Shown piece after piece: positions 43,776-52,173 of a stretch of 64,000 nucleotides of DNA. The stretch's first letter is position 1; each line of letters starts with the position of its first letter. This DNA is from Streptomyces radicis (lineage in GTDB: Bacteria > Actinomycetota > Actinomycetes > Streptomycetales > Streptomycetaceae). A program made the position numbers and the translations under genes. The notes under the pieces were generated by a model, which saw only the letters and a program-made list of their open reading frames with translations, made no database searches and was not told where the DNA came from. The stretch covers positions 167,309 to 231,308 of the forward strand of contig NZ_RBDY01000009.1 of NCBI RefSeq assembly GCF_003626575.1. Reading direction: 5' to 3'.

Positions 43776-44365
43776 ACCTCGTGACCTGGCGTTCTAGCGG
43801 CGCTTTGCCGTTTCGTGACCTGCCGGGTGCGGCTCTGCGTGGGCCGGGGGATCGGGTGGACTCAGCGTTGACACGGCTGAGGAGTATAGAGGAGTTCGCG
43901 TGGGCCGGGGGCCGCGAAGTGCTGAGAGCGTCGGCGTTGACCACCTACGGGCACTTCACCTCGACGATGCGTCACGTTCGCCACAGGCGCGCACCGGCGT
44001 CCGCGCGATCTCCGCCTCAACGCGGCCGAGTTGTCGACCGAGCACCCGGCGCTGGCCGCACTCCGGGAGGCGCGTCGGGGCCCACCGGCGAAGCGCCGTC
44101 CGGGAGTTCAGCGTCGAGGCGTCGCTGACCCCGCGGTCACGCCGCGCCGTCGTCCCCGCCCCGCGCACCTTCGCGTATACGCGCTCCAGCGCATCAAGCA
44201 CGGCGCCCAGCGTGAACCTCTCGCGCACCAGCTCGAACGCCGCGACCGACGCCTTCTCGTTTTCCTGGAACTTGAGGTGATGAAGGGGCTGTTCGCTGTT
44301 TCCCGGCGCGCACCCGGGAGTACCGTTCGAGTATCGAGGTCGATAACAGCACACGCGAGGTCAGT
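43776..44365. other. Gene-poor stretch with repeat pieces (590 bp)
   Basis: It likely includes the CRISPR leader at its left end. Two blocks (43863-43899 and 44082-44127) recur fused together at 47051-47131. On the minus strand, 44139-44249 encodes SVAAFELVRERFTLGAVLDALERVYAKVRG, which resembles the C-terminal helix of a group 1/4 glycosyltransferase and may be a gene scrap. No intact gene is supported. Confidence 0.45.
44333..44344. promoter_or_regulatory. Inverted repeat upstream of XRE/TPR regulator
   Basis: ATCGAGGTCGAT has 5-bp perfect arms and lies 21 bp before the regulator ATG. It is a candidate autoregulatory operator. Confidence 0.45.
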
Positions 44366-45568
44366 ATGCACGACCGCACTGCCACGCCTCCGAAGGGCAG
44401 AGGAATCGGCGCGCGCATTCAGGAGATCCGCCAGATCCGCGGGTTCTCACTCTCCGAACTCGGGCGCCGCGCGCATGTCTCTCCATCCCAGCTCTCTCGT
44501 GTGGAGAACGGGAAGCGCTACGCGTCGCCAAGTACCGTGGCCTCGGTTGCCCGTGCGCTTGGCGTGGGTGCTGATGTCCTCAGAGGGCAGCCGTATATCC
44601 ACATGCTCCAGCGGGACCAGCTGGACGCCCTGCTATCGCCCATCAGCAGCGCTCTGCACAGCTGGGACCTGCCTCCGGAGGACGAGCCGCCGCCGCGGTC
44701 GCTGGACGTGCTGGAATCGGCCATGCGCCGCATGGTTGACCTGCGGGTACGCACCGAGTTCGCGGAGATCGCGGCCGATCTGCCGGGCCTGATCGTCGAG
44801 TCCGCGTTGGCCGCCGAGATCCACGATCGGCCTGGGCACGATCGAGAGCGAGCCCATGCGGTACAGGCCGAGGTGGCGCGGACAGCCGCGATCATCGCCT
44901 ACCGGCTGGGGTTCATGGACTTGTCCCGGCTGGCACTGTCACGGATGGCGGTCGCCGCTCCGCAATCCGGCGATCCGCGTCAGCTCGCCGTCGAGAGGTA
45001 CGAGCGTGCGCAGATCACCCACGCTGTGAGCGGGCGTCCGGATCGAGGTGTGGCGCTGATGAAGCGGGCGCTTCGCGACCTGGACGATGACGGCACCCTC
45101 GCGACCCGTGCGGTCCGCGGCACTCTTCAACTGCGCGCGTCGGTCCTGTCGGCCGAGCAGAACGAGCAGGACGACTGGCTTGGCCAGGCTGAGGAGTTGG
45201 CGGACGGCACGGGGGAAACGACCGACTACGCAATGGCGTTCGGCCCGCTCAACGTGGCGTTGAACAAGATGGCCACCGCAGCCGCGCGCGACGAGCACGA
45301 GGAGGCGTTGAACATCGCGGCGGGAGTCCGACTGCCGGAGGACTACACGCCGACGAGGGCGGCCGGGTTCTGGGTGGGCAAGGCGAAGTCGGAGACGTGG
45401 GCTGCACGGCACGGTGACGCCCTCGACTCGCTGTACGCGGCTCGCGAGGTGGCGCCGCAGTTGACCCGGTACCACCCGGGTGTGCACGAGACGGTGGGCA
45501 CGTTGCTTCGCGCTCGTCCGCGCCCGTCCGCGCGGCTGAGGGCGTTCGCACAGTGGAGCGGCGTGTAA
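44366..45568 (+). CDS. XRE-family regulator with C-terminal TPR-like domain
   Basis: A 400-residue regulator. The N-terminal XRE helix-turn-helix (IGARIQEIRQIRGFSLSELGRRAHVSPSQLSRVENGKRYASPSTVASVARAL) is followed by about 300 residues of helical repeats resembling TPRs, as in Streptomyces regulators that sense peptides or partner proteins. Third-position GC looks lower here than in surrounding genes, suggesting acquisition. GAGG precedes ATG 44366. Several small genes follow on the same strand, and the whole set is bracketed by imperfect direct repeats. Confidence 0.85.
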   Translation: MHDRTATPPKGRGIGARIQEIRQIRGFSLSELGRRAHVSPSQLSRVENGKRYASPSTVASVARALGVGADVLRGQPYIHMLQRDQLDALLSPISSALHSWDLPPEDEPPPRSLDVLESAMRRMVDLRVRTEFAEIAADLPGLIVESALAAEIHDRPGHDRERAHAVQAEVARTAAIIAYRLGFMDLSRLALSRMAVAAPQSGDPRQLAVERYERAQITHAVSGRPDRGVALMKRALRDLDDDGTLATRAVRGTLQLRASVLSAEQNEQDDWLGQAEELADGTGETTDYAMAFGPLNVALNKMATAAARDEHEEALNIAAGVRLPEDYTPTRAAGFWVGKAKSETWAARHGDALDSLYAAREVAPQLTRYHPGVHETVGTLLRARPRPSARLRAFAQWSGV

Positions 45569-45653
45569 CACGGCGATTGCTGGGCGTCAACTGATTCGGT
45601 GATCTTGGCATTGTCAGCGGGGCAATGTCGGAGCACTGTTACCCCGGCAGGCT

Positions 45654-45872
45654 GTGACCGTCAGCACCGAGACAGTCACTGGAGCCGAACCATGGCGTCT
45701 ACCCCCCCGCACGCCCCCGCCCGAGCCCGCGCCGCCGCCGTTGTCCGATGACCCGCCGACGGTGATCGTCGGGCGGGACTGCCCGCCCGCGGTGCCGCTT
45801 GCTCTGTGTCTGGGCTGCCCGGAGCGGGTGCGCGACCGCGCCGCCCACGTGGGTTCGGGTGGTGGGTCGTGA
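45654..45872 (+). CDS. Small Pro-rich protein with CxxC motif
   Basis: 72 residues. The N-terminal half is Pro-rich and disordered, and the end contains CLGCPERVRDR. GTG start at 45654; the stop overlaps the GTG of the next gene. Unknown function. It is probably one of a co-transcribed set of accessory small proteins downstream of the XRE/TPR regulator. Confidence 0.5.
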   Translation: MTVSTETVTGAEPWRLPPRTPPPEPAPPPLSDDPPTVIVGRDCPPAVPLALCLGCPERVRDRAAHVGSGGGS

Positions 45873-46273
45873 GCGAACGCTGTGCGTCGTGCGGGACGAC
45901 GATGCCGCCGTTGACCGTGGTGGCGGTGCACCATGCCGGGTCGGGTGGCGGGTGGACGCATCGCGCGTGCGCGCGCTGCCTGGCGCGCGAGCGGCTGATC
46001 CCGCTCGCCTTCCACCCGCTGCGCCACGACGGGGCGCGGCTGACGTACCCGGAGATCGTTCCCGGTGAACTGGTCGCCACGCTCGCGCCGTTGGGCGAGT
46101 CACCCGTGCTCGCCGCGCCCATCGGGCGGCTGCTGGCGGCCGTGGCCCGCACGAAGGACCGCACGCTCGACGCCGACCAGCGGCACGCCGCCCACGACGA
46201 GGCCCGCGCCACCGTCGCACAACTGCGGAAGGCCGCCCGACGAGCGAGCCACGCCGTCCGGGAGGCGCGGTGA
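45869..46273 (+). CDS. Small zinc-ribbon-like protein, unknown function
   Basis: 134 residues. An N-terminal pair of CxxC motifs (CASCG and CARC, with His between) could bind zinc; the remainder is helical with a basic C-terminus (AQLRKAARRASHAVREAR). GTG 45869 overlaps the preceding stop (GTGA). It may bind nucleic acid or a partner protein. It belongs to the small-gene set behind the XRE/TPR regulator. Confidence 0.6.
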   Translation: MSERCASCGTTMPPLTVVAVHHAGSGGGWTHRACARCLARERLIPLAFHPLRHDGARLTYPEIVPGELVATLAPLGESPVLAAPIGRLLAAVARTKDRTLDADQRHAAHDEARATVAQLRKAARRASHAVREAR

Positions 46274-46408
46274 ACGGCGCGATCGAACGCGGCCACCCCC
46301 CGTCCCCCACCCACCCACCACGTCTGGGAGCCCGTCATCTTCTGGCCGTTCCTCTTCTGGCCCCCGTCCCACCGGCACGGCGAGCGCCCGCCGAAGCGAC
46401 ATGCGGCG

Positions 46409-46741
46409 ATGTCCGCGACGGATGCGCGACGCGTCGAGGTGACCCCGAGAACGATCCTCACCGGGGACGTACTCACCATCGGCGAGCGCCACTTCAAGGT
46501 CATCACCCGCACCCGCGTCCACGGCGGGATCAAACTGGGGCTCACCTCGGGCCACCTGTTCGTCATGCCCCACCGCACCACCCTCACCGTCTGGCGCGCC
46601 GACCCACCCGGCTTGCGGCCCCGCTCCTTCTGGGAGACAGCCCTCCGCCAACCCCCGCCGTCGCGGGCGGAGATCGTCGCGCAGGTCGTCGTCGGCTGCG
46701 CCCTCGTCAGCGTCATCGCCCTGGCGGTGATCGCGCGATGA
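46409..46741 (+). CDS. Small membrane-anchored protein, unknown function
   Basis: 110 residues. A soluble beta-rich N-terminal part (ILTGDVLTIGERHFKVITRTRVHGGIKLGLTSGHLFVM) is followed by a single C-terminal membrane helix (AQVVVGCALVSVIALAVI). Its N-terminal domain resembles the next protein (ITAATVKRGDQLVVGGRPYTV...), suggesting ancient duplication. The stop overlaps the ATG of the next gene. In the 46274-46408 gap this frame stays open (encoding VWEPVIFWPFLFWPPSHRHGERP) but without a start codon. Confidence 0.58.
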   Translation: MSATDARRVEVTPRTILTGDVLTIGERHFKVITRTRVHGGIKLGLTSGHLFVMPHRTTLTVWRADPPGLRPRSFWETALRQPPPSRAEIVAQVVVGCALVSVIALAVIAR

Positions 46742-47010
46742 ACCCCACCGGGATGGTGGCGATCGAGATCACCGCCGCCACGGTCAAGCGAGGTGACCAA
46801 CTGGTCGTCGGAGGACGGCCCTACACCGTGTGCGACATGAGCGCGCTCGCCAGCGGCGGCAAGCTGCTGCGCTTCCACGGGGGCGAGTCCTTCCACATGG
46901 GCTGCTTCACCGTCCTGTGGGCCAGCCGCCACATCTCCCAACTCCCCGGCTTCATCCCACCCCGCGCGAGACGTTACGAGGGAACGCGCCACCAGCGCGC
47001 CACGCGGTAG
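46738..47010 (+). CDS. Small beta-rich protein, unknown function
   Basis: 90 residues, beginning MNPTGMVAIEITAATVKRGDQLVVGGRPYTVCDMSAL. The RGDQLVVGGRPYTV...GGKLLRFHGGESF pattern matches the soluble part of the preceding protein, so the two may share a fold. ATG 46738 overlaps the upstream stop (ATGA). Basic C-terminus. Last gene of the accessory set. Confidence 0.58.
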   Translation: MNPTGMVAIEITAATVKRGDQLVVGGRPYTVCDMSALASGGKLLRFHGGESFHMGCFTVLWASRHISQLPGFIPPRARRYEGTRHQRATR

Positions 47011-47050
47011 CGAAGGCACGGGCACACCCCGACCGACGGGGAGGCGGGCT

Positions 47051-47131
47051 CGGCGTTGGCATGGCTGGGGAGTGTGGAGGGGTTCGTCCACCGGCGAAGC
47101 TGTTCGGGAGTTCGGTGCCGAGGCGCTGCTG
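47051..47131. repeat. Composite imperfect direct repeat closing the accessory set
   Basis: 47051-47088 matches 43863-43899, differing mostly by A/G and C/T changes. 47088-47131 matches 44082-44127 (CCACCGGCGAAGC, then CGGGAGTTC, then GAGGCG). The two blocks are about 180 bp apart on the left and fused here. They bracket the XRE/TPR regulator and its small genes. Confidence 0.6.
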
Positions 47132-47196
47132 TCCGCCGTCGTGCGGCCTACGCTGGTGTCGGCCGCACCGACGCGCAGCGCGTGAGGGAGAGTGCC

Positions 47197-47856
47197 ATGA
47201 CCGGCCAGAACGCGTTCAGCCGCGAGCAGTTGGGGCTCATCCATGGCGCGGGGCGTGGGCGGGTGTGGGAGCGGGGGGAGGCCGTCGTCTCCGAGGGGGC
47301 GCCGTCCACGGACGTCGTGCTGATCGAGGCGGGCCTGGTCAAGATCACCACCGAGCTGGAGAACGGCTACACCAGCGTGCTGGCCGTGCGCGGGCCTGGC
47401 GAGCTGCTGGGGGAGCTGTCGTGTCTCGACGGCATGCCGAGGTCCGCGACGGCCACCGCCCTCGAGCGGGTGCGGGGCACGGTGGTGCCGGGGGAGCGGT
47501 TCCGGCGGCTGCTGTCCGCGCACGGCGCCCTCGCGCTCGCCGTGCTGCGCAGCGTCGCCGCGCGGCTGCGCGACTCCGACCGGCTGCGGGCCGAGCACGG
47601 CGCCTACCCCGCGGTGGTGCGGATCGCCCGGGTGCTCGCCGAGGTGGCCCTGCGCCACGGGGAGCCCGACCCCGAGCTGCCGGGCGCGTTGACCGTGCGG
47701 GTCAACCAGCGGGAGCTGGCGGGCGCGGCGGGCACGTCGCGTGAGTCCCTGGTGCGCGCGTTCGCGACGCTCGAGGCCGAGGCGCTCATCGTGCGCCGCC
47801 GCGGGCACACGCTGGTGACCGACGTGGAGCGCCTGGGCGGCTGGAACGGCGCATGA
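47197..47856 (+). CDS. Crp/Fnr-family transcriptional regulator
   Basis: A 219-residue regulator. The N-terminal cyclic-nucleotide-binding fold (VLIEAGLVKITTELENGYTSVLAVRGPGELLGELSCLDGMPRSATATAL) keeps the GELLGELS and RSATA segments of the phosphate-binding cassette. The C-terminal winged helix (LTVRVNQRELAGAAGTSRESLVRAFATLEAEALI) has the Crp recognition-helix layout. GGGAG precedes ATG 47197 by six bases. It lies 180 bp before the cyclase-like gene; a half-symmetric TGTGATTGCGTCATC at about 47893 could be its site. It may sense a nucleotide made by the neighbour. Confidence 0.85.
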   Translation: MTGQNAFSREQLGLIHGAGRGRVWERGEAVVSEGAPSTDVVLIEAGLVKITTELENGYTSVLAVRGPGELLGELSCLDGMPRSATATALERVRGTVVPGERFRRLLSAHGALALAVLRSVAARLRDSDRLRAEHGAYPAVVRIARVLAEVALRHGEPDPELPGALTVRVNQRELAGAAGTSRESLVRAFATLEAEALIVRRRGHTLVTDVERLGGWNGA

Positions 47857-48036
47857 TCTACGCACCTTTCGCGCCGGGGCGTACGGCACTTGTGTGATTG
47901 CGTCATCTGACGCTGTGCGCCCCTCGCGGCGTTGGTATCCCTGAAGCACACGGACGGGCCGACGTGCACGGCACGGGGGGCGTCGGCCCGTTCCGTCCCA
48001 GCGTGAGCGGGCGTTGAACAGGGGTGAGGAAACGCC

Positions 48037-49110
48037 ATGACCGTCAAGTACGAGTACTACACGATTCTCGTCGTCGACATCGAGGGCTTCGGGCGGCGGC
48101 GGAACCCGGTCCAGTCGTGGCTGCGCGAACGGCTGCGGCGGATCCTTGAGGCGGCGTTCGAGACGTCGGGCGTCGACCACCGCGCGGGCCCGCCGCCCGT
48201 GGACCGCGGCGACGGGGTGTTCTGGCTGCTGCCGGGGACCGTGCCCAAGGAGGACGTGACCGGCCCGTTCGTCGACCAGCTGCGCCAGCAGCTGCGGGCA
48301 CACGCCAGGACGAGCAGCGCGGAGGGCGCGCTTCGGCTGCGGCTCTCGCTGCACGGTGGCGAGGTCGGCGCGGACGACCAGGGCTGGGTCGGCGCCGACC
48401 TCAACACCGCGTGCCGCATCGTGGACCACCAGCCGCTGCGCGACGCGCTCGCCGCGAGCGAGGGGGCCGAGCTGGTCGTGGCCGTCTCGGACGAGTGGCA
48501 CCGCAAGGTGATCAGCCACGATCACCCGGGCATCGACGCGACCGAGTACCGGCCCGTCAGGTTCGACGCCAAGGAGATCGAGAACGAGACCGTCTGGATC
48601 CGCGTGCCGGGCCACCCCGCGCCGGTGCTCGCGCCGGAAAGCGCGCCCGACAACGCGCCCGGCGCGCACGGTGGTTCGGGCGCCGCGCACGATGGCCGCC
48701 GCGCCGCCGCGGCCACCCCGCCGACGCCGTTCATCCAGCACAACTCCGGCATCGGCCAGCTCTACGGCGACATCCACGACGGCGGGATCGGCCAGGTGCA
48801 GGGAACGGTCCACCAGACGTTCGGCGCCCCCGCCGCGCCCGACGGGGCGGGGAACGCGGAGCTGCGGCACGAACTCGACGAGCTGCGCGCCCTGTTGAAG
48901 GACGCCCTGGCGCGCAGGGACATCGACGCGGGCACCTACCAGGACGCGTCGCGCGAGCTGGACACCGCGGAGGAGTACGCCGACGCGGAGGACGAGGAGA
49001 GCCGGGGCGTGCTGGTGCGCGCGCTGGTCAAGCTCGGGGCGCTGGTCACGGGCATCGGCGTCATCGCCGAGCCCGTGCGGAACCTCATCAACACGCTGCG
49101 AGGTGAGTGA
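48037..49110 (+). CDS. Class III nucleotide-cyclase-like protein with Gly-rich motif and coiled coil
   Basis: 357 residues. The N-terminal class III cyclase homology domain (about 5-190) keeps the two metal Asp (Asp14 in VVDIEGFG, Asp59 in RGDG) and the transition-state Asn123 and Arg127 in DLNTACR. The Lys used for purine recognition is not obvious, so the base specificity may differ or the activity may be lost. A disordered stretch leads to a Gly-rich motif at 236-256 (N-S-G-I-G-Q-L-Y-G-D-I), then a coiled coil (275-315) and a hydrophobic C-terminal helix (ALVKLGALVTGIGVIAEPV). The stop overlaps the start of the membrane-protein gene. Confidence 0.78.
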   Translation: MTVKYEYYTILVVDIEGFGRRRNPVQSWLRERLRRILEAAFETSGVDHRAGPPPVDRGDGVFWLLPGTVPKEDVTGPFVDQLRQQLRAHARTSSAEGALRLRLSLHGGEVGADDQGWVGADLNTACRIVDHQPLRDALAASEGAELVVAVSDEWHRKVISHDHPGIDATEYRPVRFDAKEIENETVWIRVPGHPAPVLAPESAPDNAPGAHGGSGAAHDGRRAAAATPPTPFIQHNSGIGQLYGDIHDGGIGQVQGTVHQTFGAPAAPDGAGNAELRHELDELRALLKDALARRDIDAGTYQDASRELDTAEEYADAEDEESRGVLVRALVKLGALVTGIGVIAEPVRNLINTLRGE

Positions 49111-51374
49111 TGACCCAGCCAACGGCACAGTCAAAGGCCCGGCCCATGGCGCAGTCCACGGCCCGGCCCACGATCGGCACCAACACCGGCATCGGCGCGC
49201 TGACCGGCGGCATCAGCCACGGCGGCGTCGGCGTCCTGCACGGCGACCAGTACGTCAACCAGTACGTCACCGACCCCAAGGCGTCGCCCGAGCAGATCTT
49301 CCGCGAGGGCATGCGCTGCCTGGCCGCTGGCATGCGGGGCCGGGCCGAGGAGCTGGTCGGGCAGGCCATCCAGCGCGGCTACGAGTCCCAGGAGGTCTAC
49401 TACTCCTGGATGTTGGTGGTCACCAGCCGCCGCTCGCCCGAGGACCTGACCGACGAGGACTGGCACACGCTGCGCACCGCCGTGACACGGGTCGACCGCG
49501 CATGGCCCGCCGACCCGCCGGGGAACGCCGCGGGGTACGCCGAGGCCGCGCACGTCGTCGCCGACCTGCTGCGCGCCGCGATCGCACCGGGAGCCACGAA
49601 AGCCGCCGCGGCCGCCGCCGCGGACCACGCCGCCGAGGACCGTGGCCTCGCCCAGCGCGTCGGCGCGCTGCCCCAGGCCCGCCGCGCCGAGATCGAGGAC
49701 CATCTGCGCTATGTCGCCCAGCGCGTCGAGCGCGAGGCGCTCAGCGCCGAGGAGTCGGCCGAGATCGACGCCTACCGCATGGCGGGGGACAGGACGGAGC
49801 GCGTTCCGCTGTTCTTCACGCCTGACCCGCTGCCGCTCCAGCCGCTGCCCGAGCCCGTCAAGTCGATCTGGCCGAGCGACCGGGGGACCACCACGGCCAT
49901 GCTCTACGCGGCCGCGCTCCTGCTGGTGATGGGCCTGGTCCTGGCGATCGTGTTCTTCAACAGGGACTCGGGCGGCACCACGTCGACCGACCCGTTCACC
50001 GGCGAAACCATGACGGAGGCGGGGGGAGGGGAGAACTACGGCGGCGTGGCGCTGGTCCTCGGGGGGTCCGCCGCGATCGCCGCCCTCGTGTTGCTGCTTC
50101 GGAACGCGCCCCGTGAGCTGCGGCGCCGGGCCCGCCAGGCGCGCAGGCCCCCGTGGCTGCGGGAGCGGCGCCCTCAGCGGCCCGTGCCAGGACCCCTGAA
50201 GGCGGTGCTCGACAACGCCGCGCTCCCGAGCAAGCCGGTCGCGGGCTCGTTCTTCGCGTTCCGCGCCCGGCTGGCCGAGCTGGCCGCGGTCCGGTTCGCC
50301 GAGGTCAGACCGGGCTCTTTGAACCCCGAGTCCTGGCAACAGCTCACCCGGCACCTCCAGGAGGACCTCGCCGACGCCCTCGCCATCCGCTACTGGCAGG
50401 CCGGTCCGCCCGAGGGCCTCGACTGGCTGATTCAGCTGCGGGCCGCCAGGACGGCGAAGGAGTGGGCGGACGGCAAGGTCACGCCGCCATCGGGCGACGC
50501 CTGGAGCCAGTGGCGCGGCACGCGGAACGGCGCGGTGCTCGCCGTGATCGCCCTCGCGCTGCCCGTGCTGCTGCTGTCGGCGCAGTCCCAGGGGAGCGCG
50601 TACCTGGTCGCCGGTCTGTGGGCCGCCGCGGCCACGCTGGTCTTCGGCGTCAGCGGCAGGACGGCCGAGCTGAAGCTGGTCGAGACCGAACGCGCCGACT
50701 TCGCCGACGAGCAGGTCAGGCACGCCGCGTGGGCCGAGCACCTGAACGCCTTCCGCCCCGCCGACGCCGAGCTCGGCCGCTGGCTCGACCTGGACCAGCG
50801 GCATCTGCTGCGGGACGTGCTGCGCGAGCACCGGATGGAGCGCAGGGGCGTGCTGTTCACGTTCTTCGTGCTCGAGGGCGCGCCTGACTGCGTGCGCGCC
50901 AAGGTGCCCAACGGGCCGCCGCGGTACTCACGTTACGGGCTGCGGCTGTTCGTGCTGACGACGAGCGGGGTGTGGGTCAGCACCTGGGAGGTGGACTTCG
51001 CGTCGGGAACGCACCAGGGCCGCAAGGACTTCGTCTTCCGGTTCGACTCGATCAGCTCGGTCGTGCTCCAGACCGTCGCGACGGGCCACGCGGACGGTGA
51101 GAAGTCCTCGGTCGGCGTCCTCGACAGCACGACGTCGGGGCTCCAGGAGGTGCTGCGGCTCGTGCTCAACAACCAGCAGAACCTGGAGGTCCAGGTCGAG
51201 AACCACCAGAAGCTCGGCGCCGAGGGCAGCCCCAACCCAGGGCGGCTACGCGAGCTCGCCCTGGAGACCTCGGGCATCCTGGCGGGCTTCCGCATCCTGG
51301 CGGCGCTGGCCACGGAGGGCGAGGAGTGGTTCGACCAGCGCCGCGACCAGTCGCGCCAGGTGTTCCTCGGCTGA
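49110..51374 (+). CDS. Four-helix membrane protein sharing the Gly-rich motif of its cyclase-like neighbour
   Basis: 754 residues. Residues 25-45 (N-T-G-I-G-A-L-T-G-G-I, then S-H-G-G-V-G) match the motif at 236-256 of the upstream protein position by position. Then come helical repeats (60-260) and two pairs of membrane helices (264-285, 311-332; 474-493, 498-517), with a soluble middle domain between. A beta-rich C-terminal domain (YGLRLFVLTTSGVWVSTWEVDF...FRFDSISSVVLQT, about 607-650) follows. ATG 49110 overlaps the upstream stop (TGATG). I do not recognise the family. The layout suggests a membrane effector or sensor partnered with the cyclase-like protein. Confidence 0.75.
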   Translation: MTQPTAQSKARPMAQSTARPTIGTNTGIGALTGGISHGGVGVLHGDQYVNQYVTDPKASPEQIFREGMRCLAAGMRGRAEELVGQAIQRGYESQEVYYSWMLVVTSRRSPEDLTDEDWHTLRTAVTRVDRAWPADPPGNAAGYAEAAHVVADLLRAAIAPGATKAAAAAAADHAAEDRGLAQRVGALPQARRAEIEDHLRYVAQRVEREALSAEESAEIDAYRMAGDRTERVPLFFTPDPLPLQPLPEPVKSIWPSDRGTTTAMLYAAALLLVMGLVLAIVFFNRDSGGTTSTDPFTGETMTEAGGGENYGGVALVLGGSAAIAALVLLLRNAPRELRRRARQARRPPWLRERRPQRPVPGPLKAVLDNAALPSKPVAGSFFAFRARLAELAAVRFAEVRPGSLNPESWQQLTRHLQEDLADALAIRYWQAGPPEGLDWLIQLRAARTAKEWADGKVTPPSGDAWSQWRGTRNGAVLAVIALALPVLLLSAQSQGSAYLVAGLWAAAATLVFGVSGRTAELKLVETERADFADEQVRHAAWAEHLNAFRPADAELGRWLDLDQRHLLRDVLREHRMERRGVLFTFFVLEGAPDCVRAKVPNGPPRYSRYGLRLFVLTTSGVWVSTWEVDFASGTHQGRKDFVFRFDSISSVVLQTVATGHADGEKSSVGVLDSTTSGLQEVLRLVLNNQQNLEVQVENHQKLGAEGSPNPGRLRELALETSGILAGFRILAALATEGEEWFDQRRDQSRQVFLG

Positions 51375-51444
51375 GCGGGGGGGCGGCCGGGGAACGGGGG
51401 GCCCGGCGCGCGCCCACGCGGCGTCGATTCAGACGCAGCCCGAT

Positions 51445-52173
51445 TCAGACGCAGATGAAGAGGAAGCAGTCGTCGTCGTCCTCTTCCTCATCCTCGTCGG
51501 GCGGCGGCGAGGAGGACGGCGGGTCCGAGTGCTCGGGCTCCTCCGTCGTGGGCGGCGGCGTGTCGTCGTCCGTGGGGGGCGGCCCGCTGGTGCCGGGGTC
51601 GTCGGGCGTCTCGACCGAGCCCTCCTCCTCGACGGGGCTCTCGCTCGCGCCGTCCTCGCTCGGGCTCTCCGACGGCTCCTCGCTCTCGCTCGCCGGGAGG
51701 TCGGTGGGCGATGAGCCGTCCTCGGTCGGGCTCCCCGACGCGTCGTCCGCCGCGTCCTCGTCGCCCGTCTCGCTCTCCTCCGCGCTGGGCGAGTCCTCCG
51801 CGGCGAGGGCGCTGTCGGCGCCCGACGGCTCGTTCGACGGCATCACGACGTCGCCGACCTCGGCCACGGCGACGCCCAGCACGACGACGCCGAGCAGCGC
51901 GGCCAGCAGATAGCGGCGGCCCGTGCGGCGCGACGCGGCGTGCCGCGTGGGGCGCCCGGTCGCGGCGGTCTCCGCGTCGGCGCCCGCGGCAGGGGCGGCA
52001 GGGGCCTCGGGCAGGTCGAGCGGCGGCGGGGCGGGCACCGGGAGCGGCGCCGTGAAGTCCCGTGCGTCACCGTCCCGTTCGCGGTCGGCGGTGGACCAGG
52101 CGGTCAACTCGCCGCATCCGGGGCATATCAGTGCGCCATTCACGTGCCGACGGCACGTGGTGCAGTAGTCCAT
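51445..52173 (-). CDS. SCO2400-like zinc-ribbon membrane protein with acidic tail
   Basis: 242 residues. It begins MDYCTTCRRHVNGALICPGCG, a zinc ribbon with two CxxC pairs typical of the streptomycete SCO2400-type proteins. A Pro/Ala linker and one membrane helix (RYLLAALLGVVVLGVAVAEVG) follow, then about 110 residues very rich in Ser, Glu, Asp and Pro (outside the cell if the N-terminus is in). The end is DDDDCFLFICV, a hydrophobic plug with two Cys after a run of acids. ATG 52173 is chosen because the zinc ribbon starts there. Function unknown. Confidence 0.78.
   Translation of the reverse strand: MDYCTTCRRHVNGALICPGCGELTAWSTADRERDGDARDFTAPLPVPAPPPLDLPEAPAAPAAGADAETAATGRPTRHAASRRTGRRYLLAALLGVVVLGVAVAEVGDVVMPSNEPSGADSALAAEDSPSAEESETGDEDAADDASGSPTEDGSSPTDLPASESEEPSESPSEDGASESPVEEEGSVETPDDPGTSGPPPTDDDTPPPTTEEPEHSDPPSSSPPPDEDEEEDDDDCFLFICV

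Noticed and set aside
43720..43944. Missing N-terminal part of the DUF5753 regulator beyond the CRISPR array
   Set aside because: Minus-strand translation right of the array shows no helix-turn-helix sequence in any frame.
46270..47010. A 246-codon frame starting at GTG 46270
   Set aside because: Its first two thirds are Pro/Arg/His-rich out-of-frame sequence over the 46409-46741 gene. Only the last 90 codons, from ATG 46738, look real.
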